Shown here: piece by piece, positions 27,721 to 34,050 of the stretch
How positions within the stretch are numbered: the first letter of the stretch is position 1
Layout: each line of letters opens with the position of its first letter
Source: an uncultured Clostridia bacterium
Lineage (GTDB): Bacteria > Bacillota > Clostridia > Christensenellales > UBA1242
DNA: 35,995 nt
Direction of reading: 5' to 3'
NCBI GenBank assembly: GCA_947649575.1
Contig: CANSRZ010000003.1
Span: 1-35,995 of the forward strand
The notes under the pieces: generated by a model
Told to the model about the DNA's origin: nothing
What the model saw: only the letters and a program-made list of their open reading frames with translations
Database searches by the model: none
Translations under genes and position numbers: made by a program

Positions 27721-28019
27721 AAAATACAAACGATTTAACAATAAAAATATTATTTTTTATTATATTTTTTAATATATATAGCGCCATAAAAAACAGAAAA
27801 AATAATAATTTTTTATTTAATTAAAAAATTTAGCAAAAAATTATTTTAAATAAATTAAAAAAGATTTAATTTGATATTATTTTAAATTGCAAAAAAATAA
27901 ATTAAAAATTAAATAATTAAATAAAAAACACGAAAAAATTAATTATTTTTCGCATTTTTTTGTTAATTTTTATTAATTTTGATTAAATTATTTATTTTTT
28001 AAAATTATTTTTTTGCAAA
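27721..28019. other. Extremely AT-rich intergenic spacer
   Basis: By hand count only about 27 of these 300 bases are G or C, far fewer than in neighbouring sequence. Long A and T runs dominate and no reading frame with a ribosome binding site is present. It lies between the stop of the PRC-barrel gene and the upstream region of the ATPase gene. It could be a promoter-proximal curved or easily melted region. No DnaA boxes or iterons were seen. Confidence 0.6.
27931..27952 (-). terminator. Possible terminator of the PRC-barrel gene
   Basis: CGAAAAA and TTTTTCG arms form a weak 7-bp stem followed in the minus-strand transcript by a U-rich run. It is about 70 bases after the stop codon, inside the AT-rich spacer, and might be fortuitous there. 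Confidence 0.35.
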
Positions 28020-28763
28020 TTATTTTGAATTAATTATCAATAAATTTAATTTATTGTGCTTTTTTGCCTTGTCAATTTTGGCTTGATTTATGACTTGCCC
28101 CTCGCGAATAATAAGCTCGTTATTGTACCCAAAAATATCAACCGTTGCTTTTTTATTTAACAGCGAGCTTGGCGCAAGAGTAAGTTTTGATGGAACAATT
28201 ATAGCTTTATTGGTGGCGCCTGCAATTTTAAAAGAATTATTTTGAGTATTTTCATTTGATAAATTTATATTTTGAGTTTCAACTTTTTGAAATAAATTTT
28301 CTTGACTTTTTATTATTTTCACTCCTGAATTTTTTCTTCTTTTTTTATTGCCAAAAAATAAACAATCAACTCCGCAAGAATAAATATTTTTAGGCAAAAT
28401 TTCACAGCGTTCTGTCAATAGTTTTGTGACCTTAAATTTTTCAAGTTCCACATCAAAAACTTTGCCAAGAAATTGCCCCTTGTCATCAACAACAGTTTTA
28501 TTGATTGGATTGTTTGAATAACCTAAATAATTTGGCTCAAGCTTATATGCGCTTTCCACAATTATACAATCCTCGCCGATAGTTTGGATATCCTTAACAG
28601 GCAGATAATTTTCTTTTTCACTTTCCTCGTCTGCCACAACCAGTCCAACAAGTTTTGTTAGATTGGCATCAAAACAGCAGTCCAAAACATAGCCAATGTT
28701 TTGACCATTATCAATCGCGATTACATCTTTTGCGATAAAGTTTGTCATCTTTTCATTTTTCAT
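28020..28763 (-). CDS. PRC-barrel domain protein
   Basis: The N-terminal half contains two PRC-barrel-like repeats (about residues 6-75 and 80-135), shown by patterns such as IAKDVIAIDNGQNIGYVLDC and NKTVVDDKGQFLGKVFDVE; each is a small beta-barrel used in RNA-processing (RimM) and sporulation (YlmC/YmxH) proteins. The C-terminal 110 residues are polar and asparagine-rich with a basic end. The annotated start at 28763 has no ribosome binding site and lies one base after a -10 hexamer, so a transcript would begin inside the first codons. The ATG at 28748 (MTNFIAKDV) may be the true start, with a leader of only about 9 bases. Length is 247 or 242 residues. Binding partner unknown. Confidence 0.8.
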   Translation of the reverse strand: MKNEKMTNFIAKDVIAIDNGQNIGYVLDCCFDANLTKLVGLVVADEESEKENYLPVKDIQTIGEDCIIVESAYKLEPNYLGYSNNPINKTVVDDKGQFLGKVFDVELEKFKVTKLLTERCEILPKNIYSCGVDCLFFGNKKRRKNSGVKIIKSQENLFQKVETQNINLSNENTQNNSFKIAGATNKAIIVPSKLTLAPSSLLNKKATVDIFGYNNELIIREGQVINQAKIDKAKKHNKLNLLIINSK

Positions 28764-28792
28764 ATTGTAACTTATTCAAAAGAATAACGCAA
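28764..28792 (-). promoter_or_regulatory. Promoter of the PRC-barrel gene, overlapping its 5' end
   Basis: On the minus strand TTGCGT (28787-28792), 17 bases and TACAAT (28764-28769). The predicted start near 28757 is downstream of the first possible start codon, implying a leaderless or very short-leader transcript. Confidence 0.5.
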
Positions 28793-28860
28793 TATTTATA
28801 AACGCCAAAATTAGACAAAATATTTTTATCACGATAAATTTTTATATAGGCAAAAAGATA

Positions 28861-28889
28861 TTGACAATTTGCTTTCAAAGTGTTATAAT
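28861..28889 (+). promoter_or_regulatory. Consensus promoter of the DUF1858 gene
   Basis: TTGACA (28861-28866), 17 bases and TATAAT (28884-28889) form a perfect sigma-A promoter. Transcription would start near 28896, ten bases before the AGGAGG site of the gene. It diverges from the PRC-barrel promoter. Confidence 0.88.
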
Positions 28890-28917
28890 AAGTTATAAAT
28901 TGTTTAGGAGGTGCTTT

Positions 28918-29151
28918 ATGGATAAAGATTTAGTTATCAATGAAAACATGACAATTGCAAGCGTGCTTCAACTTGACGAAAGCATGTCAGATGTGTTTAT
29001 GGGTTTTGGAATGTTTTGCATTTTTTGCCACCTCAGTGAGGATGAAACAATTGCCGAAGCTTGCAAAGTTCATGATGTCGACACAAAATTTCTTGTTCAA
29101 AAATTAAATGAAACTTATCAAAAAGCTGTCAAAAAAAGTGCAAAGAAATAA
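28918..29151 (+). CDS. DUF1858 domain protein with CxxC motif
   Basis: The 77-residue protein starts at 28918 (MDKDLVINENMT), with AGGAGG six bases upstream; the frame is open further 5' but that part overlaps the promoter. The pattern NENMTIASVLQLDESMSDVFMGFGMFCIFCHLSEDETIAEAC matches the DUF1858 family, sometimes called the hybrid-cluster-protein-associated redox disulfide domain. Its cysteines Cys34 and Cys37 form the CxxC pair, here CIFC instead of the more usual CLGC-type, with a third Cys49. Members are small cytoplasmic proteins proposed to act in redox chemistry; no reaction is established. It is a single-gene unit with a consensus promoter and a terminator shared with hflX, suggesting strong, independent expression. 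Confidence 0.88.
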   Translation: MDKDLVINENMTIASVLQLDESMSDVFMGFGMFCIFCHLSEDETIAEACKVHDVDTKFLVQKLNETYQKAVKKSAKK

Positions 29152-29154
29152 TAT

Positions 29155-29181
29155 AAAAAGACCTGTCATCAGGTCTTTTTT
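29155..29181. terminator. Bidirectional terminator between DUF1858 gene and hflX
   Basis: An 11-bp stem (29155-29165 and 29170-29180, core GACCTG, loop TCAT) is flanked by A and T runs on both sides and lies between two convergent stop codons. Confidence 0.88.
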
Positions 29182-29182
29182 A

Positions 29183-30289
29183 TTAAATCATTGTTTTTAT
29201 CTTTGCAAGAAGTTTATCAATCCCCTTGCCTGTTTTTGTTGAAATCAAAATTTGTTTTTCTTGAATTTCAATCGGCTCTTTCAATAGGTCGCATTTATTG
29301 AACACCAAAATTCTATTATCCGTGCAACCCAATTTATCAAGCACTTCATTTGTCACTTCAATATTCTTGACATATTCTTTTACGCCGTCAATATTCTTTG
29401 TCATTGACACATCAACCACATGCAAAATTAGGTCAGCATCCCTAGCTTCCTCCAAAGTTGATGAGAAAGCGTCAACAAGTTCGTGAGGAAGTTCGCTGAT
29501 AAAGCCAACCGTGTCGGTGATGATTGCATTTTGATTGTCGCCAAGATATAACTTTCTGCTTGTTGTGTCAAGAGTTGCAAATAGGCGGTCGTCAGCATAA
29601 ATTTGTTCTTTTGCAAGCAAGTTTAACAAACTACTTTTGCCCGCGTTTGTGTAGCCAACAAGAGCAACACGCGGTGTTTGATTTTTTTCTCTTGCCCGTC
29701 TTGTAACTTGCCTTTGCGCTTTAACTTTGTCAATCTGTTTCTTTAAAGCCACCATTTCGTTTTCAAGTACACGTCTGTTAAGTTCAAGTTTGCTCTCGCC
29801 TGGGCCACGCATGCCAACTCCCGCTCCGCCATAACGCCCGCTTGTGCCTTGATATTCTTTAAGTCTTGGAAGCAAATATCTATCTTGCGCATATTTAACT
29901 TGCAACTTTGCCTCACTTGATAATGCGCGAGTTGCAAAAATATCGATGATAAGTCCAACTCTGTCCAGAACTCGCACATCCAAAGCATCAGAAATATTTT
30001 TCATCTGCGAGCCAGTCAAGGCATAGTCCACTATAACAACGGAGATTTCCTCTTCAAGTTCTTCAATAGCCTTTTTAATTTCTTGCAACTTGCCAGAGCC
30101 CAAAACTGTAGCACGCGAAAAATCCTTGATGTTCTGGCTAAAAGAAGCCACTACATTAAGTCCGCTGGACTGGCTAAGCCTGTTGATTTCATCAAGTTTA
30201 CGCTCTTTGTTATCATTCTTTTTGGTGCAAACCACAATTGTAACACAGTTCTCTTGCACTACTTTATTGTCAATAAATTTGTTTTTCAT
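29183..30289 (-). CDS. hflX: Ribosome-associated GTPase HflX
   Basis: With the start at 30289 the protein has 368 residues, slightly shorter than typical HflX. It shows the family-specific glycine-rich GGAGVGMRGPGE (154-165) in the linker before the G domain, G1 GYTNAGKSS (212-220), G3 DTVGF (259-263) and G4 NKCD (331-334). HflX binds ribosomes, splits stalled 70S particles and is often linked to heat or antibiotic stress. The longer frame (16 more codons) is rejected because a TATAAT box lies inside it. The predicted transcription start coincides with the A of the chosen ATG and there is no ribosome binding site, so the mRNA appears leaderless. It is a single-gene unit with terminators on both sides. 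Confidence 0.95.
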   Translation of the reverse strand: MKNKFIDNKVVQENCVTIVVCTKKNDNKERKLDEINRLSQSSGLNVVASFSQNIKDFSRATVLGSGKLQEIKKAIEELEEEISVVIVDYALTGSQMKNISDALDVRVLDRVGLIIDIFATRALSSEAKLQVKYAQDRYLLPRLKEYQGTSGRYGGAGVGMRGPGESKLELNRRVLENEMVALKKQIDKVKAQRQVTRRAREKNQTPRVALVGYTNAGKSSLLNLLAKEQIYADDRLFATLDTTSRKLYLGDNQNAIITDTVGFISELPHELVDAFSSTLEEARDADLILHVVDVSMTKNIDGVKEYVKNIEVTNEVLDKLGCTDNRILVFNKCDLLKEPIEIQEKQILISTKTGKGIDKLLAKIKTMI

Positions 30290-30295
30290 AAAGTT

Positions 30296-30323
30296 ATTAT
30301 AACACAAACTTATGCTTATACAA
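30296..30323 (-). promoter_or_regulatory. Promoter of hflX, giving a leaderless transcript
   Basis: On the minus strand TTGTAT (30318-30323), 16 bases and TATAAT (30296-30301). Only six bases separate the -10 box from the hflX ATG, so +1 falls at about 30289. Confidence 0.6.
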
Positions 30324-30326
30324 AAT

Positions 30327-30350
30327 AAAAACAGCAAATTTGCTGTTTTT
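30327..30350 (-). terminator. Terminator between the 222-residue lipoprotein gene and hflX
   Basis: A perfect 24-base palindrome (AAAAACAGCAAA and its complement) ends at the stop codon of the lipoprotein gene at 30349. The U-rich end in the minus-strand transcript fits an intrinsic terminator, and the hflX promoter follows immediately. Confidence 0.75.
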
Positions 30351-31017
30351 ACACGTCGCTTGCCAAGATTGTTCCGTCAAAGACACTGATAATTATATTA
30401 AAACTTTTGTTGTCCTGCCCTACAAAACTGAAACACCAAAACAATGATTGCGAGTTTTCATCCTGCTCGCCCAAGACTTTTAAATAACATTCGCCAAACA
30501 ATTTGCCTGCTTTTGTATAATTTTTCAACACTTCTGCAAACTGTTTGCAAGCAACTGAAATTGCTTGACTTGACGAAATCTCAAAATCCTTGCTTACAAT
30601 TGGGATATTTTGCTGACCGCCTAAAAATTCAATTGCGACTTCATCCTTATCTTCAAGCAAATAGCCAAGGTCAAACATAAAAGCCTTTGCAATTGGATTA
30701 TACACCAGTTTTAAATCTTGACTTTGTCCGTTTACAATCAGTTTGCAATTGGTCTCTTTTTCTTTCTCAGAATTTGTCTTATCTTTTAAAATAATCAGAG
30801 AAAAATCCACAGTGTCATGATGAACGCCGTCAACAAGATAAGGATTTTCACGCTGACCAACACTAATTGAAACAGAGAAACTATCGTTCTCTGCATAATA
30901 ATATGTTTTTGTGATTTCACTCATATTTGCCTTAACAAGTGATTGCTCTGATTTTTGGCAACCCACAAAGGCAATGCTTGCCGATAAAAGCAATAATGCA
31001 ACTAAAAATTTTTTCAT
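30349..31017 (-). CDS. Lipoprotein of unknown function
   Basis: The 222-residue protein has a short signal peptide with lipobox FVGC (lipidated Cys20) and should be anchored on the outside of the membrane. The mature part is beta-rich with a motif GQRENPYLVDGVHHDTVDF near residues 55-73 and an FGECYLKVLGEQDENSQSLFWCFSF segment near the end. The latter resembles the strand pattern of small PepSY-like domains; this is a weak guess. The start is supported by GAGGTTAAAG directly upstream of the ATG. It is divergent from the aldolase gene and is followed by a terminator, so it is monocistronic. No partner or function can be read from context. Confidence 0.8.
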   Translation of the reverse strand: MKKFLVALLLLSASIAFVGCQKSEQSLVKANMSEITKTYYYAENDSFSVSISVGQRENPYLVDGVHHDTVDFSLIILKDKTNSEKEKETNCKLIVNGQSQDLKLVYNPIAKAFMFDLGYLLEDKDEVAIEFLGGQQNIPIVSKDFEISSSQAISVACKQFAEVLKNYTKAGKLFGECYLKVLGEQDENSQSLFWCFSFVGQDNKSFNIIISVFDGTILASDV

Positions 31018-31043
31018 TCTTTAACCTCATAGTTAAAATATGT

Positions 31044-31071
31044 TTGCTTTTTCTAAAAAATGTTGTAAAAT
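31044..31071 (+). promoter_or_regulatory. Candidate promoter of the aldolase gene
   Basis: TTGCTT (31044-31049), 16 bases and TAAAAT (31066-31071). The start would be near 31078, leaving a leader of about 12 bases that holds the AAGGAG site before the ATG at 31091. Confidence 0.45.
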
Positions 31072-31090
31072 GTTAAAGTAAGGAGAAATC

Positions 31091-32008
31091 ATGAAAAAAG
31101 ATTTAAAATTCTATCTAAACAAAGCATTAAAAGAGGGCTTTTGTCTTGGCGCATTAAATTTTTCTAATATGGAATGTTTACAAGGAATTATTGACGGAGC
31201 AAAGGCGACAAACTCACCTATCATCATCTCTGTCAGCGAGGGAGCACTAAAATATATGCAAGATGACTATTGTATGGCTCTTGCAAATGTTGCCAGAAAG
31301 AATAAAGGAATATTTTTACATCTCGACCATGGCAAGAGTTATGAGATTTGCAAAAAAGCTGTTGACCTTGGCTTTGACAGCGTTATGATTGACGGAAGCA
31401 GTCTTGATTATGCTGAAAACATTAAGCTCACAAAGAAAGTTGTGGATTATGCACATAAAAAGGAAGTGCTTGTTGAAGCTGAACTTGGTCAAATTAAAGG
31501 CATTGAAGATGAAGTCAGTTCTGCAAGTCATCATTACACAGACCCAATTCAGGCGTTGGAGTTTGTTAAAAAAACTGGCGTTGACACTTTGGCTGTTGCA
31601 ATCGGGACTAGCCACGGAGCTTACAAATACTCTGGTGAAAAAACTTTAAGATTTGATATTTTATCTGATATTGAAAAGTTATTGCCTGCTTTCCCTCTTG
31701 TTTTGCACGGAGCATCAACTGTTGACCAAGAGCTAGTTAACAAAATCAATAAGTTTGGTGGCGAAATGAAAAGCGCAACGGGAATTCCTGCTGAATTATT
31801 AGTCAAAGCGGTCAAAGAGCATAATATTGTTAAAATCAACACCGACACTGACCTTAGGCTTGCTATAACTAGCGCTGTCAGAGAAGTTTTAATGCAAAAT
31901 CCAAGCATTTTCGATCCAAGGGATTATTTAAAAGTTGGAAGAGAACAAGTTAAGCAAATAACAATCAAGAAAATCAAAAAAGTTTTCTTTTCTGAGAACA
32001 AATTGTAA
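31091..32008 (+). CDS. fba: Class II fructose-1,6-bisphosphate aldolase family enzyme
   Basis: The 305-residue protein carries the class II signature HLDHGKSYE with catalytic Asp79 and zinc-binding His80, followed by GFDSVMIDGS, EAELGQIKGIED (residues 130-140), GTSHGAYK with zinc-ligand-type His175, VLHGAS with His206, and the phosphate-binding KINTDTDLR. These fit the zinc-dependent enzyme cleaving fructose-1,6-bisphosphate to dihydroxyacetone phosphate and glyceraldehyde 3-phosphate in glycolysis. Tagatose-bisphosphate aldolases (GatY/KbaY) belong to the same family and cannot be ruled out by eye. The start has AAGGAG six bases upstream. It is a single gene followed by the cloverleaf element and a terminator. 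Its location beside a spore-formation gene carries no clear functional meaning. Confidence 0.88.
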   Translation: MKKDLKFYLNKALKEGFCLGALNFSNMECLQGIIDGAKATNSPIIISVSEGALKYMQDDYCMALANVARKNKGIFLHLDHGKSYEICKKAVDLGFDSVMIDGSSLDYAENIKLTKKVVDYAHKKEVLVEAELGQIKGIEDEVSSASHHYTDPIQALEFVKKTGVDTLAVAIGTSHGAYKYSGEKTLRFDILSDIEKLLPAFPLVLHGASTVDQELVNKINKFGGEMKSATGIPAELLVKAVKEHNIVKINTDTDLRLAITSAVREVLMQNPSIFDPRDYLKVGREQVKQITIKKIKKVFFSENKL

Positions 32009-32085
32009 ACGGCATTGATAATTTGCTTCGCAAATTATTGCACTTGCCAAAGCAAGTGCTCTATGCGGGCGCATAGCAATGCCGT
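32009..32085. repeat. 77-nt perfect four-stem cloverleaf palindrome
   Basis: An outer 9-bp stem (32009-32017 with 32077-32085, ACGGCATTG) encloses three perfect hairpins: 9 bp at 32018-32038 (loop TTC), 8 bp at 32040-32059 (loop CAAA) and 7 bp at 32061-32076 (loop GG). Only single T residues separate the second arm from its neighbours. Almost every base is paired, so either strand can fold the same way. It is the size of a tRNA but has none of its conserved loop bases. A small palindromic mobile element or structured RNA is likely. It begins 1 base after the aldolase stop codon and precedes a separate terminator. Confidence 0.75.
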
Positions 32086-32102
32086 CCCCCTAAATCACAA
32101 TT

Positions 32103-32131
32103 CCGCAAAGTAATTCACTTTGCGGTTTTTT
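32103..32131 (+). terminator. Intrinsic terminator of the aldolase gene
   Basis: A 9-bp stem CCGCAAAGT/ACTTTGCGG (32103-32111 and 32117-32125) with a 5-base loop is followed by six T. It comes after the cloverleaf, which would therefore be in the aldolase transcript's 3' region. Confidence 0.9.
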
Positions 32132-32170
32132 ATAACAAAATAAAAGATTTTGCAAAATTCTACAAAATTT

Positions 32171-32200
32171 GACATAATTTTTAAAAGGCATTCATAAGTT
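32171..32200 (+). promoter_or_regulatory. Candidate sigma-E-type promoter of spoIIID
   Basis: GACATAAT (32171-32178), 14 bases and CATAAGTT (32193-32200) resemble the mother-cell sigma-E consensus (GTCATATT, 14, CATACAMT) known from Bacillus. The expected start is near 32207, just before the GGAGGT site. In B. subtilis spoIIID is transcribed by sigma-E, which supports the call. An overlapping TTGACA (32170-32175) lacks a good -10. Confidence 0.5.
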
Positions 32201-32220
32201 TACTTTGTGGAGGTAAACCT

Positions 32221-32478
32221 GTGAAAGATTATTTGGTTGAACGGGTTTTGTTGGCAGCTGGCCACATAAAAGAAACCCATGACACTATCCGAGAAACGGC
32301 CAAGAAGTTTGGTTATAGCAAAAGCACAATCCACAATGATGTAAGTTATCGCTTGCCAGAGATAGATTTTGCATTGTATGAAGAAACAAAAAGAATTTTG
32401 GACGAAAACTTTGCCGATAAGCATAATCGCGGTGGCGAGTCTACAAGAAAAAAATATATGACAGAGCAAGAGGTTTAA
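32221..32478 (+). CDS. spoIIID: Stage III sporulation transcriptional regulator SpoIIID
   Basis: The 85-residue protein begins at a GTG with GGAGGT eight bases upstream. Its sequence follows the SpoIIID family closely: MKDYLVERV at the start, a helix-turn-helix at about 21-42 (TIRETAKKFGYSKSTIHNDV), and a conserved basic C-terminal tail containing HNRGGESTRKKYM. SpoIIID is a small DNA-binding protein that activates and represses genes in the mother cell between the sigma-E and sigma-K stages of endospore formation. Its presence indicates that the organism descends from spore formers and probably still sporulates. It stands alone on the plus strand with its own promoter and a terminator shared with acpP. 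Confidence 0.95.
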   Translation: MKDYLVERVLLAAGHIKETHDTIRETAKKFGYSKSTIHNDVSYRLPEIDFALYEETKRILDENFADKHNRGGESTRKKYMTEQEV

Positions 32479-32485
32479 ACTTACA

Positions 32486-32515
32486 AAAAAAGAGAGCGGC
32501 AAAACTCTCTTTTTT
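32486..32515. terminator. Bidirectional terminator between spoIIID and acpP
   Basis: An 11-bp stem (32486-32496 and 32505-32515, core GAGAG) flanked by A and T runs lies between the two convergent genes. Confidence 0.8.
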
Positions 32516-32530
32516 ATTTAAAAAGTTATA

Positions 32531-32761
32531 TTATTTTTTAATTTCTTCGATTGCTTTAACAATTGCTGGAATTGTTTTTAAACTCTCAACTTTTTCATCA
32601 GGAATTGTAACTTCAAACTCATCTTCAAAAGTAGTAAGAAGTTCAACAACGTCAATAGAGTCAGCTCCAAGTTCAACGATATCAGCATCGTCAGCGATAT
32701 CATCAGTAGATATGCAAAGTTGTTCAGCAACCAATTTTTTAACTTTTTCAATAGTATTCAT
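32531..32761 (-). CDS. acpP: Acyl carrier protein
   Basis: The 76-residue acidic protein from the start at 32761 (MNTIEKVKKLVAEQL) has GGAGG seven bases upstream; a longer frame of six codons lacks one. The phosphopantetheine attachment site is Ser35 in LGADSIDVVEL, with DSID replacing the common DSLD. The predicted four-helix arrangement and length are typical of the fatty-acid-synthesis carrier. No other fab genes are next to it; it is placed alone between spoIIID and spoIIQ with its own promoter. It may be the housekeeping carrier or a second copy; the sequence looks fully functional. Confidence 0.93.
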   Translation of the reverse strand: MNTIEKVKKLVAEQLCISTDDIADDADIVELGADSIDVVELLTTFEDEFEVTIPDEKVESLKTIPAIVKAIEEIKK

Positions 32762-32800
32762 AAAAAATCCTCCATTCAAGCAAACTGCTTTCTAAATATG

Positions 32801-32829
32801 AATATATCATATTTTAAATCAAAATGCAA
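32801..32829 (-). promoter_or_regulatory. Promoter of acpP
   Basis: On the minus strand TTGCAT (32824-32829), 17 bases and TATATT (32801-32806). The start is expected near 32794, about 33 bases before the ATG. Confidence 0.55.
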
Positions 32830-32907
32830 ATGATTACATAAAAAAATGACAAATTTTTATTATTTTGCCATTTTTTATCAGGTTAAGGAATATATTTCAG
32901 CATTATG

Positions 32908-33486
32908 TTATTTGTTTTGAAGCTCTATATAAAGATTTGGATCAACTTTTTTATCGTCTTTTGTCAAAGTAAAATGCAAGTGATCACCGTCAGCCTCTTC
33001 TGCCGAAGCAGTTGCTCCTGCAACGCCAATTTTTTGTCCAGTTGTCACTTTGTCGCCTTTGCTAACCAAAAGATCTTTGCCAAGTGAAGAATAAATGCTT
33101 ACAAATCCGCCCTCATGTTGAATCTTAACAATATGTCCCTCCATATAGTTATATGCAACATCAAGCACCGTTCCGTCAAGCACAGAATACACAAAACCGT
33201 CAGCAGAAGTCATATCAATTGAAAGATGTGCTTCCCATTGATTTAAAGTTGTGTTTTCTTGAAGTTCCAAAGCAGAAAAATCTTTGAGTATTTCTGGACT
33301 TGTCATTGGCAACCCAAACTTTAAATCACTTGTAGAAACATCCACATCGTCTGGCACTTTATGTCCTCCAGTAAGTCCAAGCACAAGCCCAGTTGTCGTC
33401 AATGCAAGCACCAGAACAATCCCTGCAATGTAGCCACCAAATTTTTTGAAGAATTCCTTAACCCTACTCTTCTTTTTTATTTCCAT
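32908..33486 (-). CDS. spoIIQ: Stage II sporulation protein SpoIIQ, M23 peptidase fold
   Basis: From the start at 33486 (MEIKKKSRVKEFF, AGGAGG nine bases upstream) the protein has 192 residues: a short basic cytoplasmic tail, one membrane helix (about 19-40) and an extracellular LytM/M23 domain (about 82-188). The metal ligands are present: His87 and Asp91 in HLSID, and HLHF with His169 and His171. The IYSSLGKDLLVSKGD segment is typical of SpoIIQ. In spore formers SpoIIQ in the forespore membrane pairs with SpoIIIAH of the mother cell during engulfment. Unlike the Bacillus form, clostridial SpoIIQ keeps the catalytic site, as here. The neighbouring spoIIID supports this assignment. A generic M23 cell-wall endopeptidase is the alternative. 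Confidence 0.8.
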   Translation of the reverse strand: MEIKKKSRVKEFFKKFGGYIAGIVLVLALTTTGLVLGLTGGHKVPDDVDVSTSDLKFGLPMTSPEILKDFSALELQENTTLNQWEAHLSIDMTSADGFVYSVLDGTVLDVAYNYMEGHIVKIQHEGGFVSIYSSLGKDLLVSKGDKVTTGQKIGVAGATASAEEADGDHLHFTLTKDDKKVDPNLYIELQNK

Positions 33487-33506
33487 GTCAATTGACCTCC
33501 TGTCAG

Positions 33507-33535
33507 ATTTATTGCCTAGATTTTTAAATTTATAC
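33507..33535 (-). promoter_or_regulatory. Possible sigma-F-type promoter of spoIIQ
   Basis: On the minus strand GTATA (33531-33535), 14 bases and GGCAATAAAT (33507-33516) partly fit the forespore sigma-F pattern (GYATA, 15-16, GGNRANAMTR), with a slightly short spacer and one -10 mismatch. In B. subtilis spoIIQ is under sigma-F. Confidence 0.3.
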
Positions 33536-33542
33536 ATTAATT

Positions 33543-33998
33543 TTAAAATCCAGTTAAAATCATTGGAAAGCCCATAATTATATGGTCGCTAGCAACGGCA
33601 ATTTGAACATTTATTTTTTTGTTACTAATATACTTGTAATCAGAATAAAAAGTTGTGTAGCCATAGAAAACTTGATAGCCAAGCAAATCTCCACCTTTAA
33701 AGTAATCTATTTTATAAAATGCCACAAGTTCTTTTAAACCAGATTGCTCAAAATATAAAACAATGCCGTCCACTTGCTTAAAATTTTTCATTTGACTTTT
33801 TATTGACTCTCTGCTTGCATAATGCAAATATTGATTGCCATTTTTGATAATATACTCACAATCGTCAAAATTGTTTTTATATTTTGAAATCACACAGGCT
33901 CTTGAAATTTGCTGATTATCAAACAAAATATCCTGTTTAAATGGTTGCACAGCGGTCAAACTTAAACCTAATAATAAAAAAATCAATAATCTTTTCAT
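33543..33998 (-). CDS. Small secreted protein, possibly YwmB-like
   Basis: The 151-residue protein has an N-terminal signal peptide (MKRLLIFLLLGLSLTAV), then a beta-rich domain, and ends in NVQIAVASDHIIMGFPMILTGF. That ending resembles the closing strands of the YwmB/DUF1779 family (N-x-Q-x-A then a G-x-P segment). In Bacillus and many Clostridia ywmB is near murA, spoIID and spoIIQ, and here it lies 57 bases upstream of spoIIQ, which strengthens the idea. Size is smaller than Bacillus YwmB (about 240). No strong ribosome binding site precedes the ATG (only weak AAG), so the start is uncertain. Function in Bacillus is itself unclear; the name is tentative. Confidence 0.55.
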   Translation of the reverse strand: MKRLLIFLLLGLSLTAVQPFKQDILFDNQQISRACVISKYKNNFDDCEYIIKNGNQYLHYASRESIKSQMKNFKQVDGIVLYFEQSGLKELVAFYKIDYFKGGDLLGYQVFYGYTTFYSDYKYISNKKINVQIAVASDHIIMGFPMILTGF

Positions 33999-34050
33999 AA
34001 AAAAATTATTGACTTAAATTTGTGGCTTAACATAAAAATTTTGTAGAAAA

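Noticed and set aside
28861-28917. N-terminal extension of the DUF1858 protein
   Set aside because: The extension contains the promoter hexamers and the ribosome binding site of the shorter frame.
32009-32085. tRNA gene, because of its size and cloverleaf shape
   Set aside because: No anticodon-type loop, no TTC-type T loop, arms are 9, 8 and 7 bp with 2-4-base loops, and no acceptor end.
33487-33537. N-terminal extension of SpoIIQ by 17 residues
   Set aside because: It lacks a ribosome binding site and would overlap the candidate promoter; the shorter start has AGGAGG at proper distance.
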